DNA of 11,604 nt, from positions 1 to 11,604 of the forward strand of contig JACMQE010000096.1 in NCBI GenBank assembly GCA_014377145.1. The letters run 5' to 3'. This DNA is from Glaciimonas sp. (GTDB lineage: Bacteria > Pseudomonadota > Gammaproteobacteria > Burkholderiales > Burkholderiaceae). The position numbers were made by a program, and so were the translations under genes. Of the stretch, positions 1 through 7,600 are shown piece after piece. Under the pieces are notes generated by a model that made no database searches, had not been told where the DNA came from, and worked only from the letters and a program-made list of their open reading frames with translations. Numbering within the stretch: position 1 is the stretch's first letter; each line of letters starts with the position of its first letter.

Positions 1-155
1 AACATCCGCATCTTCACGCAACACCGCAACAATAGCCTGCTACACATCTTTGTTCGACTAATGTACAAATTGCACATAGATGCTATTACCAATTCCCAAA
101 TTCGCTTGACAAATCACGCCATGGACTTCCTGTGTGCGCTAGTCGGCAATAATAG
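1..155 (-). other. Unidentified decayed stretch, protein-like on the minus strand
   Basis: No intact gene is present. Read on the minus strand in one frame, the sequence gives a protein-like text including GVICQANLGIGNSIYVQF and, nearer the window edge, QAIVAVLREDADV. It is interrupted by in-frame TAG codons at 58-60 and 40-42. The composition looks like former coding sequence whose 3' part lies beyond the left edge. I do not recognise the family. It would run opposite to the glt remnants that follow. It could also be chance openness, so confidence is low. Confidence 0.25.
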
Positions 156-164
156 GCAAAAAAA

Positions 165-700
165 TTCGGCACAATATTGGCCTTGATGCGGCTGTCGCAA
201 AGCAAAACGATTGCGTTCTTTGCGACCAGTTACGTCAATCTGATACGCTCTGTATCACTCATGCTGGTGATTTTCTAGTTCTATTTTCTTGTGCCGTTTA
301 TTTATTTGTGGGTTACCGGAGCTTCGCAGCCGATGGAAGTCGGCGCGTTTTCACCGGGGCTGATGAGTACCTTCATTCTGTTTGAGGCAGCAGTATTGTT
401 GCGAAATCGTGCGTTCGCGAATACGGTCAATTTCATCTGGTCAGGTCTTGCCTGGTTATGCGATAAAGATGAACTATTGACAAAAGTTGGAGAATATTGT
501 GGTGCCGCAAGTGTTTGGGAATAGCATGCCGATCTTGTTTACACAAACTATTGCCTTGTTCCTGGACGTATCCCTGGCATATGTATTTGGCTTCATCTCG
601 GAGTTGGTCAATAGAGCGTCGAAATATACCTGTTCGTCGCATTGGTGTATTTTGTGATGAGTTTCGGTTTACCCATAGGGTAAAAAACGCCAAGAAAAGG
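165..700 (+). pseudogene. gltK: Broken glutamate/aspartate ABC transporter permease (GltK type)
   Basis: GltK is one of two inner-membrane permeases of the GltIJKL importer for glutamate and aspartate. The readable part starts at FGTILALMRLS (165) and runs through YVNLIRSVSLMLVIF, then a TAG at 276-278 where the family has Trp, then FYFLVPFIYLWVTG. After FEAA (about 392) the frame shifts by one and continues as YCCEIVRSRIRSISSGQVLPGYA. A TGA at 478-480 sits where a Trp is expected (NYW). The text goes on as QKLENIVVPQVFGNSMPILFTQTIALF and FISELVNRASK. A small deletion near 627 shifts the frame again into YLFVALVYFVMSFGL. The C-terminus is ragged, and VKNAKKRLL near 680-700 is probably its last part. 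The N-terminal third is missing or unreadable, and no gltJ or gltI is seen. The gene is clearly dead, and the downstream neighbour is the matching ATPase remnant. Confidence 0.85.
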
Positions 701-804
701 TTGTTATTATTCGGTAACGTGGGCCGCTTGCCGTTGCTTTCGGATGAAGAGCGGCAAGCTTGAACACTTGTAGTACTCTGTATATTGGAATAAGGGGAAC
801 TAGG

Positions 805-1524
805 ATGATTAAACTTAATGAAGTGAGTAAATGGTGCGGTCAGTTTCAGGTTTTGACCGATTACACAACCAGCGTTGCTCGATGTCGTGGTGGTATGTGG
901 CCCCTCCGGTTCAGGCAAGTCGGCTCTGATCAATTCGGTGAATGGTCTTGAGCCATTTCAAAAAGGGGATATTACCGTGGATAGTATTTCGGTCGGTGAT
1001 CCTAAAACCAATCTGTCTAAATTGCGTGCGCGTATTAATACAGTGTTTCAGAACTTAGAGTTTTTCCCTTATTGGTAGATTCTTAAAAATCTGACAATTA
1101 GTCAAATCAAAGTAATAGGTCGCAGCGTTGATGGAGCGACTGAAAAAGGTTTGAAGTATTGGGACCGCGTAGGTCTGAGTGCACAAAAAATAAATTCCCA
1201 GGTCAATTATATGACGGTCAGCAACATTGCGTTGCTATTACCCGTGCGTTGTCGATGGATCCGATCGCGATGTCGTTCGATGAGCCAACTTCAGCACTTG
1301 ATCCAGAAATGATCAATGAGGTGTTGGACGTGATGGTTGGTCTGGCACAAGAAGGCATGACCATGATGGTTGTGACCCACGAAATGGGTTTTGCCAAAAA
1401 AGTTGCTAACCGCGTTATCTTTATGGACGAAGGTTTGATCGTTGAAGATTGCAAAAAAGCCGAATTTTTCGGCGCACCACGCTATGATCGCGCACGTTAT
1501 TTCCTTGCAAAAATTATTCATTAA
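805..1524 (+). pseudogene. gltL: Broken glutamate/aspartate ABC transporter ATP-binding protein (GltL type)
   Basis: GltL is the cytoplasmic ATPase that drives glutamate/aspartate import. The ATG at 805 follows AGGGGAAC and begins MIKLNEVSKWCGQFQVLTDYTTSV. A small deletion near 865 moves the frame into VVVVCGPSGSGKSALIN, which is the Walker A motif with the usual Thr after GKS changed to Ala. The text continues as LEPFQKGDITVD and KLRARINTVFQN. A TAG at 1076-1078 interrupts it, and a further shift near 1190 leads into FPGQL. The ABC signature is damaged: YDGQQHCVAITRALS stands where SGGQQQRVAIARALS is normal. Walker B and the D-loop remain as SFDEPTSALDPE, and the H-loop as VVTHEMGFAKK. The stop is at 1522-1524. 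Two frame changes, one stop and motif damage make this a pseudogene. It lies 3' of the gltK remnant in the usual operon order. Confidence 0.9.
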
Positions 1525-1612
1525 TTATGCATTGATGCGTTTAATTTCTTGCCGCCGCTTCTGGATATAGTCGAAGCGGATTTCTTTCTGCCCGCAAATA
1601 CCTACCCGGCTG

Positions 1613-1639
1613 CGGTAAAATTTCAAGTCGTGTTTACCG
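1613..1639 (+). promoter_or_regulatory. Small inverted repeat in the pyrC leader
   Basis: CGGTAAA (1613-1619) and TTTACCG (1633-1639) are perfect 7-bp arms around a 13-nt loop, 25 nt before the pyrC ATG. No U-tract follows, so it is not a terminator. It could be an mRNA hairpin or an operator-like palindrome. In E. coli pyrC a leader hairpin affects initiation, but I cannot show the same mechanism here. The ribosome site AGAGAG (1654-1659) lies downstream of the stem and is free. Confidence 0.3.
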
Positions 1640-1664
1640 ACTGAATTGCAAAAAGAGAGCCAAA

Positions 1665-2699
1665 ATGACGAATACCCTGACCATCACCCGTCCCGATGAC
1701 TGGCATTTACATTTGCGCGATGGCGAGGTGCTGGCCAGCGCGTTGCCTGACAGTGCCCGTCAATTTGGTCGAGCTATTGTCATGCCGAATTTAAAGCCGC
1801 CGATAACCACTGTCGCGCAAGCAGCGGCATATCGTGCGCGTATTTTGGCGGTCGTGCCGGATGATATGCTATTTGAACCATTGATGACGTTGTATCTGAC
1901 TAACAATACACCACCGGATGAAATTCGTCGGGCTAAAGAAGCCGGTTTTGTGCATGCAGTAAAATTGTATCCGGCTGGTGCGACCACCAATTCGGACGCC
2001 GGGGTGACTAATCTGACCAGATGTTATAAGGTATTGGAAGTCATGCAAGAACTCGGTATGCCGTTTTTGGTACATGGCGAAGTGACCGATCCAGCGATCG
2101 ATATTTTTGATCGTGAGGCAGTCTTTATTGAAAGCGTGATGCAACCGTTGCGGCGGGATATGCCGGAACTGAAAGTCGTGTTTGAACATATCAGCACCAA
2201 AGATGCGGCGCAGTATGTCTTCGCTGACGATGGGCCGATTGCTGCGACAGTGACTGCGCATCACTTACTGTATAACCGTAATGAAATTTTTAAAGGGGGG
2301 ATTCGACCACACTATTACTGCTTGCCTATCTTGAAGCGTGAAGAGCACCGTTTGGCGTTGGTTGAAGCAGTGATTTCAGGGAGTAAACGATTTTTTCTAG
2401 GGACTGATTCCGCCCCACATCCCAAGGGTTTGAAAGAGCATGCCTGCGGATGCGCAGGTTGTTATACCGCATTGCATGCGTTGGAACTATATGCAGAAGC
2501 CTTTGATCGGGTTAGCGCCCTGGACAAATTGGAAGCGTTTGCCAGTTTCAATGGCCCTGCATTCTACAATTTGCCACGCAATCAGGGCTCCGTGACGTTG
2601 CATCGCCAAGCGTGGACTATTCCAAATGAATTACCGATGGGGAATGCGACAGTTGTGCCATTGAACGGTGGCGAAATAATCAACTGGCAGCTGGTATAA
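1665..2699 (+). CDS. pyrC: Dihydroorotase
   Basis: PyrC closes carbamoyl-aspartate to dihydroorotate, the third step of pyrimidine synthesis, in the cytoplasm. The 344-residue product is close to the E. coli enzyme (348). All landmarks of the metal-dependent amidohydrolase fold are visible: the HxH pair in [10 protein letters not shown] (H14, H16), PNLKPP near 41-46, the lysine that becomes carbamylated in [16 protein letters not shown] (K100), metal histidines in LVHGEVTD (H137) and [10 protein letters not shown] (H175), substrate region [10 protein letters not shown] near 198, and the catalytic Asp in GTDSAPH (D248). The ATG at 1665 is preceded by AGAGAG five bases upstream and gives the family-typical N-terminus. 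It appears to be transcribed alone: a dead gltL precedes it and a strong terminator follows. Nothing in it looks damaged, in contrast to both flanks. Confidence 0.97.
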   Translation: MTNTLTITRPDDWHLHLRDGEVLASALPDSARQFGRAIVMPNLKPPITTVAQAAAYRARILAVVPDDMLFEPLMTLYLTNNTPPDEIRRAKEAGFVHAVKLYPAGATTNSDAGVTNLTRCYKVLEVMQELGMPFLVHGEVTDPAIDIFDREAVFIESVMQPLRRDMPELKVVFEHISTKDAAQYVFADDGPIAATVTAHHLLYNRNEIFKGGIRPHYYCLPILKREEHRLALVEAVISGSKRFFLGTDSAPHPKGLKEHACGCAGCYTALHALELYAEAFDRVSALDKLEAFASFNGPAFYNLPRNQGSVTLHRQAWTIPNELPMGNATVVPLNGGEIINWQLV

Positions 2700-2752
2700 A
2701 GGTGCTCAAGCAGGTTAGAAAATAGAAACGCTGGAAAAATCAGTGCTCACCA

Positions 2753-2780
2753 AAAAATCGCACCCGCTAGTGCGATTTTT
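2753..2780 (+). terminator. Rho-independent terminator of pyrC
   Basis: A perfect 11-bp stem, AAAAATCGCAC (2753-2763) with GTGCGATTTTT (2770-2780), encloses a 6-nt loop. The right arm ends in five T residues that act as the U-tract. It lies 54 bases after the pyrC stop. The A-run on the left arm means it could also work in the other direction. Confidence 0.9.
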
Positions 2781-2880
2781 GCACTTGGAACGATAATATT
2801 CTGTATTATTGTCCGCTTCCTTGTGGTTGCGCTTTGCATGGCGCAGATCCATCTAATTGATGTTTTACTGGCCTAGTAGC

Positions 2881-3505
2881 ATGCATACCTGCGTATTGTA
2901 GTTGTCAATCCAGAGTCGCTATCGAGGGCGATAATGATCCTGCGTTTATCGCGCAGGCTGCACGTAGCCACGATCTTCATATTGGACTGTTAAATCCTGA
3001 CTATAACATTATTGCGTCATTACCAGCGGACCTTTACCTGCCGGAGCGCATTGCACAGTTGCAGCCGGACATGATAATTATTGATGCAGAGTCAGATGCC
3101 CGTGATGTGCTGAAGCACGTGGTGATTGCTACCCGCGACGCCCGCAGGGCCATCGTCCTGTTTGCCGAAGACGATAAAGAATCCAGTATGGAGGCCGTAA
3201 TGGCCGCCGGGGTTTCTGCCTATATCGTTGCCGGATTGAAAACTGCGCGTATTAAACCTGCGTTGGAAGTGGCCATATTGCGTTTTAAGCAAGAGCAGCA
3301 ACTTTTAAACGAGTCGTCAGATACTAAACTTAAATTAGCTGATCGAAAAGTCATTGACTGTGCCAAAGGTTTGTTGATGGAGCATTCGCTGTTAAGCGAG
3401 CAAGACGCTTATAAAAAATTGCGGCGTTTGGCGATGAATAAGAATTTTGAAGTTATCAGAGGTCGCTCAGCAGGTTATATTGATGCCAATGATTTGTTGG
3501 GTTAA
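2881..3505 (+). pseudogene. nasT: Broken ANTAR-domain nitrate response antiterminator (NasT type)
   Basis: NasT is a receiver-like plus ANTAR RNA-binding protein that prevents termination in the leader of nitrate-assimilation operons, usually held by NasS until nitrate or nitrite is present. The N-terminal text LRIVVVNPES starts at 2889, but no usable start codon is in frame: the ATG at 2881 runs into a TAG within seven codons. A shift near 2916-2925 leads into GDNDPAFIAQAARSHDLHIGLL, then SLPADLYLPERIAQLQPDMIIIDAESDARD and the receiver-like domain. The ANTAR helix reads DRKVIDCAKGLLMEHSLLSEQDAYKKLRRLAMNKN in clipped form. From about 3444 the frame is shifted, and it returns before ANDLLG and the stop at 3503-3505. 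The displaced frame still reads KLSEVAQQVI, the expected ANTAR end. Loss of the start, one shift and a compensated double shift argue for a pseudogene. It lies directly upstream of the nitrate transporter remnants. Confidence 0.85.
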
Positions 3506-3562
3506 CGTTCGCTGCCTCCTGATTTTTCTCATTTTTTTGTATCGCACCCTAATCCTCAGAAT

Positions 3563-3605
3563 ACCTTGCACCAACATGGCTAATAAATTTAGTGAGGTGC
3601 AAGGT
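3563..3605 (+). terminator. Hairpin after nasT, possible weak terminator
   Basis: ACCTTGCACC (3563-3572) and GGTGCAAGGT (3596-3605) are perfect 10-bp arms around a 23-nt loop, followed by three further T residues and then ACG. It starts 57 bases after the nasT stop. The stem is strong but the U-tract is short and the loop large. It could be a nasT terminator, a protein-binding palindrome or part of the nrtA leader. The position suits nasT termination best. Confidence 0.4.
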
Positions 3606-3670
3606 TTTACGCATACTTCTGTTGTTATTCGCTGAAATTTCTGACACGTTATCTGCTTAACTAAAGTAGA

Positions 3671-3709
3671 CGCCAATGCTGGCGCGACTGGAACTGGCCA
3701 ACGGCGGCC
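3671..3709 (+). promoter_or_regulatory. Candidate ANTAR-target dual hairpin in the nrtA leader
   Basis: Two adjacent stem-loops carry six-base loops. The first is CGCC-AATGCT-GGCG (3671-3684). The second is GGCC-AACGGC-GGCC (3696-3709). An 11-nt linker separates them. Known ANTAR targets are paired hairpins with hexanucleotide loops having A at position 1 and G at position 4, and both loops here fit (A..G..). The site lies between an ANTAR-protein remnant (nasT) and a nitrate-transporter gene, which is where such leaders occur. A run of six T residues follows at 3768-3773, but I can draw only a weak stem before it (CCCG 3735-3738 with CGGG), so the terminator half may have decayed. No experiment supports it; the call rests on pattern and context. 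Confidence 0.6.
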
Positions 3710-3800
3710 TGTCCAATGGGGAAAAAGGTGTCTTCCCGAAATGACTTGGTTAGTGCGGGGCGATGTCTTTTTTATTGTTGAAAAAAACTGAGCTTATCCT

Positions 3801-5076
3801 ATGAACCCAAAAGACGCAATGCAAAACATCATTCCAGTTGCTTTAGAAAATCATAAGCGCCGTCAACTCATTCAAACCGCGACCATTGCCGCAGGAGTTA
3901 GCATGTTGGGAATAACTAGCAGTCGCGTCTGGGCGGCAGGCTCAGATAAATCAGAGAAAACCGAGGTCAAGATAGGCTTTATTCCGCTGACCGATTGGGC
4001 GTCTTTCGTCATGGCATCAGTACTGAGTTTCGTACAAAAAATACGGTATTAAAATTGTCCTTAGTAAAGAGGCATCTTGAGCTGGTGTGCGAGATAAGCT
4101 CTCTAAAGGCGAGTTGGATGGCGCACCTGTACTTTCTGGTCTCATTTACGGCATGCAGATGGACATCGGTGGGCAGAAAAAAGGCATGGCAATTTTGATG
4201 GGCCTGAACAATAACGGTCAGGCTATTACATTGTCTAAAAAATTGGTGGACAAAGGTGCTGTGAACGGCCCTTCGTTGACTAAATTGATGGCGACTGATA
4301 AAAGCGAATATATATTTGTCCAGACTTTTCCGAAAGGAACGCACGCGATGTGGCTGTATTACTGGATGGCCGCCAATGCCATTAATCCGATGAAAGATGC
4401 GAAGGTGATCACCGTGCCACCACCGTAAATGGTCGCCAATATACGCGTCGGAAATATGGATGGCTTTTGCATTGGCGAACCGTGGGGGCATCGGGCAATA
4501 GTCGATGGTGTCGAGGTTACCGCGATTACGACGCAAGAAACTTGGAAAGATCATCCAGAAAAAGTATTCGGCACTAATGCTGAGTTCGTTAAAAATAATC
4601 CAAATACTTGTTGTGCTCTTATATCAGCTGTACTTGATGCGAGCAAATGAATCGATGCATCGCTGACAAATAAAAACAAAATGGCAGAAACTATTGTAAA
4701 TAAATCGTATGTGAATACCAGCAAGGATGTAATCGATCAACGCATCATGGGGCGCTATCAGAATGGCCTTGGCAAGACTTGGGACGATCCGAATTATATG
4801 AAATTTTACAAAGATGGTGTAGTCAATTTTCCGTATCTGTCAGACAGTATGTGGTTCATGACCCCGCATCACCGTTGGGGTTTGCTAAAAAGTGATGCTG
4901 AATATCTGGCAGTTGCCAAATCGGTTAGTCAGATCGACCTCTACAAAGAGCCTGCAAAACAGACAAAAACTAGCATACCTAAAGAACTGATGCGGACTTC
5001 CAAGTTGATGGGCGGCATGGTCTTGGACGGTAAAAATCCAAAGGCTTATGCAGCTTCGTTCAAGATCAGGGCCTGA
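3801..5076 (+). pseudogene. nrtA: Broken nitrate ABC transporter substrate-binding protein (NrtA/NasF type)
   Basis: The family binds nitrate in the periplasm and hands it to the NrtB permease. The ATG at 3801 opens a Tat-like leader with a twin arginine (KRRQLIQ, R20-R21), a hydrophobic stretch and VWAAGS. The mature part begins EVKIGFIPLTDWASFVMAS. A one-base change near 4035 shifts the frame into KKYGIKIVLSKEAS. Three in-frame stops follow: TGA at 4078-4080 and TGA at 4648-4650, both where Trp is expected, and TAA at 4426-4428 where Gln is expected. Between them the text is continuous and well conserved, for example GLIYGMQMDIGGQKKGMAIL, HAMWLYYWMAAN, NMDGFCIGEPWGHRAIVDG, GRYQNGLGKTWDDPNYMKFY and AYAASFKIRA before the stop at 5074-5076. 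Four lesions in a full-length gene indicate a fairly young pseudogene. It follows the leader hairpins and precedes nrtB. Confidence 0.93.
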
Positions 5077-5129
5077 GATTTACCAGCGGCAAACGCATGT
5101 CCAGCACATCGATTAATTCGGGAGTCTTT

Positions 5130-5920
5130 ATGAACGCAATCGTGAAGTGGGTCATGGGTACTACTAGCATTAATGGCGCGGATAGCGATGTAGTAACATA
5201 CAGTCCCCAATGCTGATTCAACCGCATCGTCAGCCATCGCTGGGTTAATAAAAAAGACGATGTGGCCACGTACCACGATGAATTCGAAAGTAATGGCCGT
5301 GCTGGCGCCATTGATAGGCCTGTCTTTTCTAGGCTTGATATGGCAATTGATTGCGTTCAACAATATTCAGTTTCCGACGCTGTTGGTCACCTTGATTGAG
5401 GTGACTAAAGTATTCTCCGATTCGTTTTATCGGACCGGACCAAATGATCAAGGTATCGGCTGGAATATTTTGGCCTCTTTGCAGCGTGTTGTAATTGGCT
5501 TTGGTTTGGCTGCTGTTGTCGGGATCCCTTTAGATTTCATGATTGGTCGTTTCCAATTTATATCCAGCATGTTCGGGCCGATTATCAGTTTGTTGAAACT
5601 GGTCTCGCCATTGGCGTGGTTGCCAATTGGCTTGTTGGTGTTCAAGTCAGCCAATCCGGCAGCGATCTGGTCGATGGTGATCAATACCGCATTTGGTGTG
5701 CAACGCGTATCCCAGGATTATATGAACGTGGCGCGGGTGTGAATTTGTCGGAATGGAAGATTGTCACCAAGATACTTTTTCCTTCTGTTTTACCCTACAT
5801 GCTGACTGGCGTTCGGTTGGCAATTGGCACAGCTTGGCTGGTGATCGTTCCGTAGAAATGTTGAGCGGCGGCGTAGGCATCGGCTTCTGGGTCTGGGATG
5901 AATGGAATAACCTGAATGTT
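5130..5920 (+). pseudogene. nrtB: Broken, 3'-truncated nitrate ABC transporter permease (NrtB type)
   Basis: NrtB forms the inner-membrane channel of the nitrate importer. GGGAG (5120-5124) lies five bases before the ATG at 5130 (MNAIVKWVMGTTSINGA). That frame ends in a TGA at 5214-5216. The main body is in another frame: MAVLAPLIGLSFLGLIWQLIAFNN, then GWNILASLQRVVIGFGLAAVVGIP and FGPIISLLKLVSPLAWLPIGLLVF in clipped form. Near 5670 AAIW is followed directly by SMVINTAFGVQRV, where the family has about eight more residues, so a small in-frame deletion is likely. One-base losses near 5740 and 5853 shift the frame through NLSEWKIVTKILFPSVLPYML and then EMLSGGVGIGFWVWDEWNNLNV. Recognisable sequence stops at 5920, short of the last membrane segment. 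No nitrate ATPase gene follows. Confidence 0.9.
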
Positions 5921-5935
5921 CCCGGACCTTCTGTC

Positions 5936-6423
5936 GGGCAGCGGCAAGTCCCGCGGCGCGGCGCGCTATGTGGCGACAATTTTCGATGAAAATGCAGCCT
6001 TGATGGTAGTGCGTGATTGTCTTGGTGGGAAAATATTGATTGCAGCTCTGATGGAGCATCAATGGCACGAGGCTCTTATCGAGCAGAGCCCTACATTTTG
6101 GCTAAATACGCAAGTATAGCTATTTGGCCACACGCTGGTAGAAAAATTGGTGCGGTCTTATAAAGCGATCACCACACATACGTTAATATTTCTGGCTCCC
6201 GACGATTTCTTTAGTCAAGACGACGCCGATGCGCGCAGGCGCTGGATGAACACTGTCTTGCAGCGCATTTGACCCAGCATGGTATGAATACAGGACAATT
6301 GACACCCTTACCGGTGCTGGGCGTGCCACAGGCTGGCATACCAATCAGAATCAGGCGTACTAGGCTGATATGACAGTATTTCGGCCAAAACGGGTAATAA
6401 GTGGTGTGCGATTAGTTAGTTAA
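5936..6423 (+). pseudogene. 3' remnant of a DUF3025 family gene
   Basis: DUF3025 proteins are uncharacterised proteins found mainly in beta- and gammaproteobacteria, and no function can be assigned. The recognisable text begins about SRGAARYVATIFDENAALMVVRD and runs to FWLNTQV. A TAG at 6117-6119 interrupts it before LFGHTLVEKLVRSYKAITTHT and APDDFF, typical of the family. A shift near 6265 leads into AHLTQHGMNTGQLTPLPVLGVP, another hallmark. A second shift gives WHTNQNQAY, then a TAG at 6361-6363 and ADMTVFRPKRV, the normal C-terminus, with a stop at 6421-6423. The N-terminal half is absent because the gene is joined to nrtB by a deletion. Assignment is from remembered family motifs, without a search. 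Confidence 0.75.
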
Positions 6424-6477
6424 ACATGTTGTAAGTTTGATAGACTTACTTTACTGTACATTTCAATCGGTTATAAG

Positions 6478-7104
6478 ATGCCATTTTTAGATAAGGTTAT
6501 TGGAGATTTTGATCGCGCACTGCGCGTGATGGGCGGTATTGGATCGGCATCGCGACCGAACCCGGCATCCCAAGTGCCTGAGACGGTGTTGAATGCCGAC
6601 CAGCAGCGCCACAGTGCAGGCTTGATGCGGGTCAATCATGTCGGTGAGGTTTGTGCACAGGCGTTGTATGACGCGCAGGGGCGATTTGCGCAAGGCCAAA
6701 CTATCAAGCAGCAATTTGCAAAAGCTGGGCGGGAGGAGGAAGATCATCTGGCATGGACCGCAGAACGTCTGCGCGATTTAGGTTCACATATTAGCTTACT
6801 AAATCCTTTGTGGTATCTCGGCGCCTATGCCTTGGGCGCGTTAGCAGCACGTATGGGGGATGCGCGTAGTCTTGGTTTTGTTACTGAAACCGAACGCCAG
6901 GTAGAAGAGCATCTAACCAGCCATCTGGCGAAATTACCTGAACAAGATGCAAAATCCCGTGCGATTTTGATGCAAATGCGTGAAGATGAAGTTGCCCACG
7001 GTGCCGCTGCTAAGGCTTTAGGTGCTACTGAGTTTCCGCTACCGGCGCAAAAATCCATGCGGGCAATGTCAAAAGTCATGATGCGCATCGCTTATTACGT
7101 TTGA
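6478..7104 (+). CDS. coq7: Demethoxyubiquinone hydroxylase (2-polyprenyl-3-methyl-6-methoxy-benzoquinol monooxygenase)
   Basis: Coq7 is a membrane-associated di-iron enzyme that adds the last ring hydroxyl in ubiquinone synthesis. The 208-residue product has the expected four-helix ligand set: E57 in RVNHVGEVCAQALY, the E87xxH90 pair in REEEDHLAW, E139 in ETERQVEEHL, and the E171xxH174 pair in MREDEVAHG. A hydrophobic segment at about 111-124 (LWYLGAYALGALAA) fits membrane attachment. The ATG at 6478 gives the family N-terminus MPFLDKVIGDFDRAL. The ribosome site is poor (only AAG nearby). Upstream, TTGTAA (6429-6434) and TACTGT (6452-6457), 17 bases apart, are a tentative promoter. The gene lies between two pseudogenes but has no lesion, implying that aerobic ubiquinone synthesis is still needed. 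It ends in TGA, which shows TGA still means stop. Confidence 0.97.
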   Translation: MPFLDKVIGDFDRALRVMGGIGSASRPNPASQVPETVLNADQQRHSAGLMRVNHVGEVCAQALYDAQGRFAQGQTIKQQFAKAGREEEDHLAWTAERLRDLGSHISLLNPLWYLGAYALGALAARMGDARSLGFVTETERQVEEHLTSHLAKLPEQDAKSRAILMQMREDEVAHGAAAKALGATEFPLPAQKSMRAMSKVMMRIAYYV

Positions 7105-7113
7105 TACGCTAAC

Positions 7114-7146
7114 GTATATAGCCCTATACTTTATAGGGCTATATAC
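7114..7146. terminator. Perfect 15-bp hairpin between convergent coq7 and osmC remnant
   Basis: GTATATAGCCCTATA (7114-7128) pairs completely with 7132-7146 around a 3-nt loop (CTT). It begins ten bases after the coq7 stop and lies 20 bases past the 3' end of the minus-strand osmC remnant, so it suits a two-way terminator. There is no T-run on either side, which weakens the call; it may act as a 3'-end stabiliser instead. Confidence 0.6.
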
Positions 7147-7189
7147 TGTATTGCCGGCTTATCTGATTAGCTTGTTGGCGGCAATACAG
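7146..7189. repeat. Second inverted repeat abutting the coq7 hairpin
   Basis: CTGTATTGCCG (7146-7156) and CGGCAATACAG (7179-7189) are perfect 11-bp arms around a 22-nt loop. The first arm starts on the last base of the previous hairpin, and the second lies inside the last codons of the osmC remnant (its stop is at 7167-7169 on the minus strand). It may be the original terminator or 3' structure of the osmC gene. Confidence 0.5.
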
Positions 7190-7600
7190 CCACATCATCT
7201 ACAATTTCATAAATATGTGTCACTTCGGCAGATTTTTCCAGCATGATGGATGCAGAGCAATATTTCTCATGCGATAATTTGATCGTGCGTTCAACCGCGT
7301 TTGGCTTTACGTTGCGTCCACGTATGGTGAAATGAAAATTGATCTTAGTAAATACCTTGGGCTTTTTTCTGCCCGCTCCGAGGTCGGCTTAACTTCGCAG
7401 CCGCGTATGTCCTGACCACTTTTTCTCAGGACTAAAACGACGTCGTAAACGGTACAGCCACCAGTCCCAGCCAAGACCAGTTCCATCGGTCGTGGTGCAA
7501 GATTGCGACCACCGCTATCCATCGTTATTGGATGTCTAGAGCCTATTTCGGCCAAAAACGTCATGCCCGATAAGCCTGTCCAGCGTACTGTGATCCTATA
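7167..7600 (-). pseudogene. Broken OsmC-family protein (YhfA-like)
   Basis: OsmC-family proteins are small cytoplasmic peroxide-related proteins with two cysteines. This one most resembles the YhfA branch, whose role is unclear. On the minus strand the text VRWTGLSGMTFLAEIGSRH is followed by GGRNLAPRPMELVLAGTGGC (first Cys) and TVYDVVLVLRKSGQDIRGCEVKP. At the A-run opposite 7363-7368 a one-base loss shifts the frame, so the reading that continues ends early. The correct frame goes on as KVFTKINFHFTIRGRNVKPN, LSHEKYCSASIMLEKSAEVTH (second Cys) and a stop at 7167-7169. No ATG is in frame before VRWTG, so the normal start near 7598-7603 is lost. An internal ATG at 7562-7564 exists but would remove the first strand. 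Both cysteines survive. One frameshift plus start loss makes it a pseudogene. It converges with coq7. Confidence 0.85.

Noticed and set aside
433..933. Long minus-strand open frame of 166 codons over the gltK/gltL remnants.
   Set aside because: It has no family resemblance and mirrors the decayed plus-strand permease, which is well supported.
4009..4554. Minus-strand open frame of 181 codons across nrtA.
   Set aside because: It is a shadow of nrtA, whose plus-strand text matches a known family throughout; the product is His/Arg-rich nonsense.
276..4650. TGA (and TAG) at expected tryptophan positions in gltK and nrtA, suggesting a code in which UGA means Trp, as in some tiny betaproteobacterial symbionts.
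   Set aside because: Intact coq7 and argC end in TGA, intact genes use TGG for Trp, and the same pseudogenes also have TAA, TAG and frameshifts. Ordinary G-to-A decay explains it.
5924..5951. GPS...SGSGKS text just after nrtB, resembling a Walker A motif of a nitrate ATPase (NrtC/NasD).
   Set aside because: The frame is broken by one base inside the motif, nitrate ATPases usually have GHSGCGKS, no other ATPase motif follows, and the text runs straight into DUF3025. Chance or the variable DUF3025 linker is more likely.
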